In this document: piece after piece, positions 57,886 to 64,000 of the stretch
Position numbering within the stretch: position 1 is the first letter of the stretch
Layout of the letters: each line of letters starts with the position of its first letter
Origin: G963665005 sp963665005
GTDB lineage: Bacteria; Bacillota; Clostridia; Christensenellales; SZUA-584
Length of the DNA: 64,000 nt
Direction of reading: 5' to 3'
NCBI GenBank assembly: GCA_963665005.2
Contig: CAXXTQ010000001.1
Location: forward strand, 496,001-560,000
The notes under the pieces: model-generated
Database searches by the model: none
Told to the model about the DNA's origin: nothing
Seen by the model: only the letters and a program-made list of their open reading frames with translations
Made by a program: the position numbers and the translations under genes

Positions 57886-57990
57886 AACATGGTTTTTTGA
57901 TAATTGCAACAATATTAATACATAAATCAATTATAACACAAAAATAACAAAATAAATACAAATATATAAAAAATAATGGAACTAAAATGC

Positions 57991-58019
57991 TTGACATTTT
58001 AACGCTTTTGTTTTATTAT
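57991..58019 (+). promoter_or_regulatory. Promoter of the kinase-transporter operon
   Basis: TTGACA (57991-57996), 17-nt spacer, TATTAT (58014-58019), 39 nt before the kinase start codon. It lies about 105 nt downstream of the palindrome. Confidence 0.75.
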
Positions 58020-58058
58020 TAATTTGAAAATTGATAAACAGATAAAATGGAGTGCCCT

Positions 58059-59579
58059 ATGGATGAATACATATTAGCAATTGATATTGGAACAACTAAT
58101 ATAAAATGCAGTTTATTTTCGCGCAATGCAAAATTTATTTCACATTCAGAAAAAGAATACCTTATTTATTCACAGAATGAGTGTTGGATTGAACAAAACG
58201 CTTTAGATTGGTGGAATAATTGTATTATAGTAATATCTGATGTTTTAAATAAATCAAAAATAAGCGCAAAAAAAATCAAAATTGTTGCTGTTAGTTCGCA
58301 AGCTCCTACTATGCTGCCAGTTGATAAAAGTGGAAATCCATTGCGAAATGCAATTATATGGATGGATAGGCGTTCCCAAAAACAATGCGATGAATTCGAA
58401 TCAAACTTTGGCAGTAATAAAATATTTGATATTACTGGCAATAAAATTGATCCTTATTACATGTTTGGAAAATTACTCTGGTTTCGACATAATGAACCGC
58501 ATTTATTTACAAAGACATATAAGATTCTTCAAGCAAACGGATTTATTAACTATAAATTTACAGGAGTATATTCAATTGATTGTGCCCATGCAAGTATTAC
58601 CCAGATATATGACGTGAAAAAAAATCAATTAAGCAAATCAATATTGAACTTTGAAGGATTAGATTCTGCTTTGTTTCCGGAAATTTATAAATGCTCGGAC
58701 ATTATTGGTACTATAACAAAACAAGCTGAAAAAGATACAGGGCTATTAAAAGGAACGCCTGTAATTGCGGGAACTGTTGACGGAGCGGCGGCAGCTATTG
58801 AAGCTGGTGTTACCAGTGGTGGAGTTGCTGCTGAAATGTCAGGAACTTCTTCAGTGCTTTTGGTAGGCTCCGAATCAATAATGACGAATCCTAAACTAAC
58901 CTATATGCAGCATGCAGTTGCAGGTAAACATCTCTTGCTTGGAACAATGAGTACAACAGGAGGAGCATTAAAATGGCTTAAGAATCAATGTTATAGTTCT
59001 CAAGTTGATGAAAATAATGTATATGCACAAATTGATAGTGAAATTGAGCATGGGGCATCTGGGCCGACAAAATTAATTTTTTTACCTTATTTAGCAGGAG
59101 AAAGATCGCCGATTTGGGATAGTAGCGTCAGGGGTACTTTTTTAGGAATTAATATTGGCACAACGCGTGCAGAGTTAGCAAGATCCATTTTGGAAGGTGC
59201 AGCTTATGCTTTGCGGGATAATATGAATGAAGTAAAAAAAACAGGAATCGTTATCAAAAAAGTCAGGTCAGTAGGAGGTCATACGAATAGTGATATTTGG
59301 TTGAAAATTAAAGCATCCATTATTAATATGCCTATTGAAGTTCCACAAAATACCATTGGATCTCTTGGAGGTTTGTATTGTTTGGCCAGTTTTACACTGG
59401 GGGATTATAGTAGCATTTCCCAGGCAGTTCAAGAGATTATATCAATTGAAAAAACAGTAGATCCTGTTGATAACTGGGTATTATATTATAACGATTTCTT
59501 TGATTTATTTAAAAGTTTTTATAATGATTTAAAAAAAGATTATGAAAGATTAATGAACTTGAAAGGAATAGTGCTGTGA
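58059..59579 (+). CDS. FGGY-family carbohydrate kinase
   Basis: 506 residues from the ATG at 58059 (GGAG seven bases upstream; the ATG at 58047 has no site). It opens ILAIDIGTTNIKCSLFS. The nucleotide-binding region is GTVDGAAAAIEAGVTSGG, followed by EMSGTSSVLLVG. The C-terminal motif is RSVGGHTNSDIWLKIKASI, where the Gly-Gly precedes the adenine pocket. It is in the gluconokinase/xylulokinase part of the family, but the substrate is not deducible. First gene of the DeoR-controlled operon, overlapping the SDR gene by 4 nt. Confidence 0.92.
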   Translation: MDEYILAIDIGTTNIKCSLFSRNAKFISHSEKEYLIYSQNECWIEQNALDWWNNCIIVISDVLNKSKISAKKIKIVAVSSQAPTMLPVDKSGNPLRNAIIWMDRRSQKQCDEFESNFGSNKIFDITGNKIDPYYMFGKLLWFRHNEPHLFTKTYKILQANGFINYKFTGVYSIDCAHASITQIYDVKKNQLSKSILNFEGLDSALFPEIYKCSDIIGTITKQAEKDTGLLKGTPVIAGTVDGAAAAIEAGVTSGGVAAEMSGTSSVLLVGSESIMTNPKLTYMQHAVAGKHLLLGTMSTTGGALKWLKNQCYSSQVDENNVYAQIDSEIEHGASGPTKLIFLPYLAGERSPIWDSSVRGTFLGINIGTTRAELARSILEGAAYALRDNMNEVKKTGIVIKKVRSVGGHTNSDIWLKIKASIINMPIEVPQNTIGSLGGLYCLASFTLGDYSSISQAVQEIISIEKTVDPVDNWVLYYNDFFDLFKSFYNDLKKDYERLMNLKGIVL

Positions 59580-60322
59580 TTTTAAAAAATAAAACTGCTC
59601 TAGTTGTTGGAGGTTCAGGTGGTATAGGAAAGGCTGTTTGTGTCTCTTTAGCAGAAGCAGGAGCTGATATCGGTTTTGTTTACAATTCATCAAAAGAAAG
59701 CGCAGAAGATATTAAGAATATAATTTTTTCTTTAAACAGAAAAGCTCTTATGATTCAAGCGGATATTAGCATTTATAACAGTGTTAAAAACATGATGAAC
59801 GAATATAAAAAAGAGTTCAATAGTCTTGATATAATTGTCAATTGTGCCGGTTTAATGGGTGATAGCTTAATAGAGAATATGACCCCTGAAAGTTGGAAAA
59901 GAATCATTGATATCAATTTAACCAGTTCTTTTTACATAGTTCGTGAAGCAATTGGGTTACTAAAAAACAGTCCTGCTGGCAGAATAATTAACTTATCTTC
60001 TCAGGCAGCATTTTGTGGTTCAAAAAGCCATGCGCACTATTCTGCGGCAAAATCAGGTATTCTTGGTCTGACCTATACTATGGCCAAAGAATTTGCATCA
60101 TACGGGATTACATGTAATGTTATATCTCCTGGAAGAGTGGCAACAAGAATGTTAGATTACAGTTCGTTTCAGCAAAAAAATAAATGGACAAAAAGTGTTC
60201 CGTTAAATAGGCTCGGCACTCCAAAAGAAATCTCTGAAGTTATCGTTTTTCTTGCTTCTGAGAAAAGCAGCTATATTAACGGAGCAAATATTAATGTTAA
60301 CGGTGGAATGTTGATGGGGTAA
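59576..60322 (+). CDS. Short-chain dehydrogenase/reductase (FabG-like)
   Basis: 248 residues from GTG, overlapping the kinase stop (GTGA). It has the cofactor motif VVGGSGGIGKAV, NCAG near 88, catalytic Ser in NLSSQAAFCG, and YSAAKSG with Tyr and Lys. The C-terminus INGANINVNGGMLMG is typical. It likely interconverts a hydroxyl and keto group on a sugar or sugar acid together with the neighbouring hydroxyacid dehydrogenase. The cofactor residue after the second strand (VYNSSKES) suggests NADP, by analogy only. Confidence 0.92.
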   Translation: MILKNKTALVVGGSGGIGKAVCVSLAEAGADIGFVYNSSKESAEDIKNIIFSLNRKALMIQADISIYNSVKNMMNEYKKEFNSLDIIVNCAGLMGDSLIENMTPESWKRIIDINLTSSFYIVREAIGLLKNSPAGRIINLSSQAAFCGSKSHAHYSAAKSGILGLTYTMAKEFASYGITCNVISPGRVATRMLDYSSFQQKNKWTKSVPLNRLGTPKEISEVIVFLASEKSSYINGANINVNGGMLMG

Positions 60323-60327
60323 AAGAT

Positions 60328-61395
60328 ATGAAAAAATACAAAAAATGTGTAGCTATTGGAGACATACTTTTGCCTGCGGAAATATTTGATTTGCAATTTG
60401 CGAATTGTGATCTGTTTGATTCATACGTTTCTTATAACTGGCAACCAGTTTTAAAACGAAAAGAAATTCGAAATGTTGTTAGAAATATTGAAGCATTTGG
60501 ATCAAAAGCATATGAGGCTGCGCCAGAATTACTTGAAATATTAGAAGGAGCAGAAGTAATTTGTAGCCATTTACACACGATTACAGAAAAAATGATTCGC
60601 AAATCTAATAGATTAAAATTTATACTTTCCGCTAGAGGCGGAATTGAAAACATTAATATGGATATTGCAAAAGAACATGGGATAAATGTTATAAATTGCC
60701 CTACTCATAATGCGATAGCTGTTACAGAATATACTATTGGACTTATCATATGTGAAATGAGAAATATAACACGAAGTACATTATCCTTGAAAAGGGGAAT
60801 TTGGAGAGAGGATTATCCTAATTCTAATGCGATACTTGAATTGAATGACTTAACAGTTGGGATTATTGGTTTTGGCACGATTGGGAGATTGGTAGCAGAA
60901 CGACTCCTGGCTTTCAAATCTGTTGTTTTAGTTTGTGATCCGTTTGTTGATATAAATGATATTAAGGAAAAGGGATGTATTCCGGCACAAAAGGAGGACT
61001 TGCTTCGAAGAGCAGATGTTGTTACTTTGCATGGAAGAATCCAGAAAGGAGCGCCCCCTATCATAGGTAGAAACGAACTTATGATAATGAAACCAACTTC
61101 CTATCTTATTAATACATCTCGTGCTGCGCTAGTAGATACGGAAGCATTATATAAATCATTAAGCCAAAATAGAATTATGGGAGCGGCTCTTGATGTTTTT
61201 TCATGTGAACCTTTGCCAAAAGATAATCCGTTTTTATATCTTGATAATGTAACACTGACAAATCACAGAGCTGGGGATACAAAAAACTCGTATTACAAAG
61301 CGCCGGAACTCCTTGAAAGGCAGTTTAGGTTAATTTTAAAAGAACAAGAATATTTAAATTGTTCAGATATTAAGGGTGCAGAAGAACAAGGATAG
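60328..61395 (+). CDS. D-isomer-specific 2-hydroxyacid dehydrogenase
   Basis: 355 residues. NAD-binding GIIGFGTIGRLVAERL at about 175-190. The substrate-domain block is ILSARGGIENINMDIAKEHG. Catalytic-domain signatures are LINTSRAALVDTEALYKSL, then ALDVFSCEPLP (Glu) and LTNHRAG (His). It would reduce or oxidise a 2-keto/2-hydroxy acid, perhaps a sugar acid. It resembles the phosphoglycerate/erythronate dehydrogenase superfamily generally, and I do not name a substrate. It lies 5 nt after the SDR gene; the transporter genes follow. Confidence 0.92.
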   Translation: MKKYKKCVAIGDILLPAEIFDLQFANCDLFDSYVSYNWQPVLKRKEIRNVVRNIEAFGSKAYEAAPELLEILEGAEVICSHLHTITEKMIRKSNRLKFILSARGGIENINMDIAKEHGINVINCPTHNAIAVTEYTIGLIICEMRNITRSTLSLKRGIWREDYPNSNAILELNDLTVGIIGFGTIGRLVAERLLAFKSVVLVCDPFVDINDIKEKGCIPAQKEDLLRRADVVTLHGRIQKGAPPIIGRNELMIMKPTSYLINTSRAALVDTEALYKSLSQNRIMGAALDVFSCEPLPKDNPFLYLDNVTLTNHRAGDTKNSYYKAPELLERQFRLILKEQEYLNCSDIKGAEEQG

Positions 61396-61446
61396 AGCAT
61401 CTTAGCAAACTGTATTTATTGATATTAGGAGGTCAATTATAAGTAA

Positions 61447-62463
61447 ATGAATTATTATAAAAAGACCAAAGGCATTAAAATAACAAATTTTATTACATCG
61501 AATAGAACAGCTTCGACGCTATTGATCATCATTGTGTTTTGCGTTGTGTTTGCAATTATATATCCGAACAATTTTGGTACGTTTGAAAACTTCTCAATGA
61601 TCTTGCTCAATATGTCGTCTGAAGCGTTTATTGTAATAGGCATGGTGCTTATTCTGATTTGCGCAGAGATTGATTTATCGCTCGGATCGATAATGACATT
61701 AGGCAGTATTCTTTGCGGGAGACTGATGATATTAAATGATATGTCAATGGGTATAGCGATATTGATATCTTTAGTGGTATCGATTGGCTGCGGCCTTCTG
61801 AATGGGTTAATAATAACTAAAATGAAAGTCGTATCGTTTATTGCGACTTTGGCGACAGGCATGATATATATGGGAATCGCGATTATGCTTGCGGGAACAG
61901 GCTGGACTAATTTTCCGGATCCTTTGTTCAATGTATTGGGACGGAAGGTGATACTTGGCTTACAATTACCCGTATTCTACATGGTAATTGTTTTTGTGAT
62001 TATTGCATTGTTACTTGCGAAAACGAGATATTTCAGGCAGATATACTACATAGGCGGCAACGTAAACGCAGCTGAGCTTTCCGGAATAATGGTTACGAAA
62101 GTGAAAATACTAATGTATATACTTTCAGCGATTCTGGCGTGTATGGGGGGCATTATTTCGGCAATGCGTTTCAATTCTACTTTCACGAATATAGGCGCTG
62201 GCGTTGAAATGCGAGCGGTTACTGCCGCCGTAATTGGCGGAGTTTCTTTTACAGGCGGCAACGGCACTATGATGGGAGCGGCGATGGGCGCATTCTTTTT
62301 AGCGTGCCTGAACAACGCGTTGACGATTACGGGTATAAATCAAAATTTGCAATTTTTATTTACCGGAATTATTTTGATTCTTGCACTTGTAATAAATATC
62401 TTATTTTCAAAGAAAAACCGTAGGAGAGTTGCGGATAATGAAAAAACCGATATTGGAAGCTAA
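61447..62463 (+). CDS. Sugar ABC transporter permease (RbsC type)
   Basis: 338 residues with about ten membrane spans and a positively charged C-terminus. Family motifs are LILICAEIDLSLGSIMTLGS and VTAAVIGGVSFTGGNGTMMG. GGAGG lies about 13 nt upstream of the ATG, slightly far, but no better start exists. It overlaps the ATPase gene. A further permease appears to start at 63964, so the complex may use two different permeases. Confidence 0.93.
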   Translation: MNYYKKTKGIKITNFITSNRTASTLLIIIVFCVVFAIIYPNNFGTFENFSMILLNMSSEAFIVIGMVLILICAEIDLSLGSIMTLGSILCGRLMILNDMSMGIAILISLVVSIGCGLLNGLIITKMKVVSFIATLATGMIYMGIAIMLAGTGWTNFPDPLFNVLGRKVILGLQLPVFYMVIVFVIIALLLAKTRYFRQIYYIGGNVNAAELSGIMVTKVKILMYILSAILACMGGIISAMRFNSTFTNIGAGVEMRAVTAAVIGGVSFTGGNGTMMGAAMGAFFLACLNNALTITGINQNLQFLFTGIILILALVINILFSKKNRRRVADNEKTDIGS

Positions 62464-63970
62464 AAGTATTATAAAAAACTTTCCGGGAGTATGCGCTTTA
62501 AACAAGGTTGATTTCGACATTTATGAAGGTGAGGTACATGCTCTTTGCGGGGAGAATGGCGCGGGAAAATCTACACTTATGCATATATTTGCTGGAGTAT
62601 ATGACTATGACAGTGGAAGTATATTTATTGACGGCAATGAAATTCGGATAAAAAATCAAAGGGTGGCAAACGAGTTGGGTATCTCTATAGTGTATCAAGA
62701 ACGTTCACTGATAGAGGGTTTGAACGTTGCGGAAAATGTTTTTTCCGCACGGCATCCAGTAAAAAAAGCTTCGTGGATAGATTGGAAAAAATTATATCGG
62801 GAAACGAGGGAAATACTAAACAGCCTTGATATTAATATAGATCCAAAACGGATGGTATCCACGCTTTCGCCCGCGATGCAGCAAATGGTTGAGATCGCAA
62901 AGGCGCTATCGATAAAACCGAAGGTATTAGTATTAGATGAACCAACTGCTACGATAACCGAGAAAGAAGCTGTTGCATTGTTTGAGCTTGTTAAAAAGCT
63001 TAAAGAAAACGGAATGGCAATAATTTTTATAAGCCATCGGTTGGCTGAAATATTCAGTATCGCGGACCGTGTGACGATACTTAAGGACGGCTTAAAGGTC
63101 AAGACAGCGAACGTCGCCGATATAAATACCGATTGGCTAGTAACTCAAATGGTTGGGCGGGAGCTTGAATTTAAACGTATGAAACGCGATCTGCCCGACG
63201 AGGTAACGGATGAAGTTGTATTAGAAGTCAGGGATTTTACTTCCGATGTGTTCAAAGACGTAAGCTTTAATTTGAAAAAAGGCGAGATTATAGGTTTTGC
63301 AGGGCTTACGGGAGCGGGGCGTACGGAAGTGATGCGTGCATTATTCGGCGCTGACAAAAGAAGGGCCGGAGAGGTGGTTTTAAGGGGAAAACCTGTAGAC
63401 ATTAAAACAACGGGACAAGCAATAGAATTGGGCATATGTTATATGCCGGAAGATAGAAAAGCGCAGGGAATATTTCTTGAAATGTCTGTGGCATGGAATA
63501 TTATTTCTGCCAATATAAAATCAGTCTGCAGCGGAAAGGGCCGCCTGATAAATAAAAAAAAGATAAACGGGCAGGCAGAAATATATAAAAAAAAGCTGCG
63601 GATAGCTACGCCGAGCATAACTCAAAAGGTTATCAATCTTTCGGGGGGAAATCAGCAAAAGGTGGTAATTGCGAAGTGGCTGATGGTGGATTCTGATATT
63701 CTTATTGTGGATGAGCCAACAAGAGGTGTTGACGTAGGCGTAAAGTCGGAAATATATGAGATCATGAAACAGATGACAAGGGAAGGGAAGAGTATTATTA
63801 TAGTATCTTCCGATTTGCCGGAAGTGCTTACGATCAGTGATAGGATATATGTAATGTATGAAGGCAGGATAACGGGTATCCTTGATGGAGATGAAGCCAG
63901 TGAAGAGTTGATAATGCGTTATGCTTCAGGGATCGGGAGCATAGTGAAGGATGGAGAATATCAATGGTGA
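62438..63970 (+). CDS. Sugar ABC transporter ATP-binding protein (RbsA/MglA type)
   Basis: 510 residues from the ATG at 62438 (GGAGAG nine bases upstream; the frame from 62429 lacks support). Domain 1 has GENGAGKSTL, LSPAMQQMVEIAKAL and VLVLDEPTA. Domain 2 has GLTGAGRTEV, LSGGNQQKVVIAKWL and ILIVDEPTRG. Both halves are canonical for the family. It drives import of the same unknown sugar or sugar acid. It overlaps the permease genes on both sides. Confidence 0.95.
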   Translation: MKKPILEAKSIIKNFPGVCALNKVDFDIYEGEVHALCGENGAGKSTLMHIFAGVYDYDSGSIFIDGNEIRIKNQRVANELGISIVYQERSLIEGLNVAENVFSARHPVKKASWIDWKKLYRETREILNSLDINIDPKRMVSTLSPAMQQMVEIAKALSIKPKVLVLDEPTATITEKEAVALFELVKKLKENGMAIIFISHRLAEIFSIADRVTILKDGLKVKTANVADINTDWLVTQMVGRELEFKRMKRDLPDEVTDEVVLEVRDFTSDVFKDVSFNLKKGEIIGFAGLTGAGRTEVMRALFGADKRRAGEVVLRGKPVDIKTTGQAIELGICYMPEDRKAQGIFLEMSVAWNIISANIKSVCSGKGRLINKKKINGQAEIYKKKLRIATPSITQKVINLSGGNQQKVVIAKWLMVDSDILIVDEPTRGVDVGVKSEIYEIMKQMTREGKSIIIVSSDLPEVLTISDRIYVMYEGRITGILDGDEASEELIMRYASGIGSIVKDGEYQW

Positions 63971-64000
63971 ATAACACTAGTGCAAACACAAAAAGGATAC
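63964..64000 (+). CDS. Start of a further gene, probably a second permease (partial)
   Basis: ATG at 63964 (GGAG seven bases upstream) opens MVNNTSANTKRI and overlaps the ATPase stop by 7 nt. The window ends 12 codons in. The operon position suggests a permease; the sequence alone cannot show it. Confidence 0.45.
   Translation, partial: MVNNTSANTKRI

Overview
The window looks like a chromosomal segment of a low-GC Gram-positive bacterium, most likely an anaerobic Clostridia-type Bacillota. The reasons are the 16S/23S sequences, strong AGGAGG-type ribosome binding sites, TTGACA/TATAAT promoters, many lipobox lipoproteins, an ATP-type PEP carboxykinase, RbsA/RbsC-type sugar transporters and YesM/YesN/YesS-type regulators. 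I cannot name a genus without a database.

Layout. 1-2,563: the 3' end of pckA, then a leftward YvlD / SHOCT-like / DUF2089 operon. 2,956-9,810: a complete rRNA operon (16S, tRNA-Ala, tRNA-Ile, 23S, 5S). It has duplicated spacer segments, a tRNA-Ile pseudo-copy, an intervening sequence in 23S helix 45 and a triplicated 5S-tail/terminator unit. 9,824-10,793: an erm rRNA methyltransferase behind a short leader ORF and an intrinsic terminator, which looks like drug-responsive attenuation. 10,851-19,265: small single genes (TetR, cupin, CBS, methyltransferase, GNAT, VWA lipoprotein, DUF2202 lipoprotein, BASS and AEC transporters). 19,496-24,865: an XRE regulator, a 37-codon ORF translationally coupled to a membrane Ser/Thr kinase with a large outer domain, a membrane protein and two repeat-containing lipoproteins. 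This is the best candidate here for an undescribed signalling unit. 25,245-32,345: a frameshifted solute-binding protein with a YesS-like regulator, and further lipoproteins. 32,782-36,080: an IS256 element and IS3/IS21 remnants.

36,147-41,390 (leftward): a YesM/YesN two-component pair and an unusual RbsA-like ATPase with degenerate ATP sites. Divergent from these, 41,813-53,157 encodes sugar uptake and catabolism: binding protein, ATPase, permease, two zinc dehydrogenases, a D-tagatose/D-psicose 3-epimerase-type enzyme, VOC and SDR proteins, a frameshifted second epimerase and an FGGY kinase. The inferred route is import of a rare sugar or polyol, oxidation to a ketose, C3 epimerisation and phosphorylation.

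53,158-57,019 is an insertion-sequence graveyard in which an intact IS1182-type element sits inside the terminal repeat of an IS256-type element. 57,053-64,000 is a second carbohydrate locus: a DeoR repressor facing an FGGY kinase, SDR, D-2-hydroxyacid dehydrogenase and another RbsC/RbsA-type transporter that runs off the end. A 40-nt palindrome lies between repressor and kinase.
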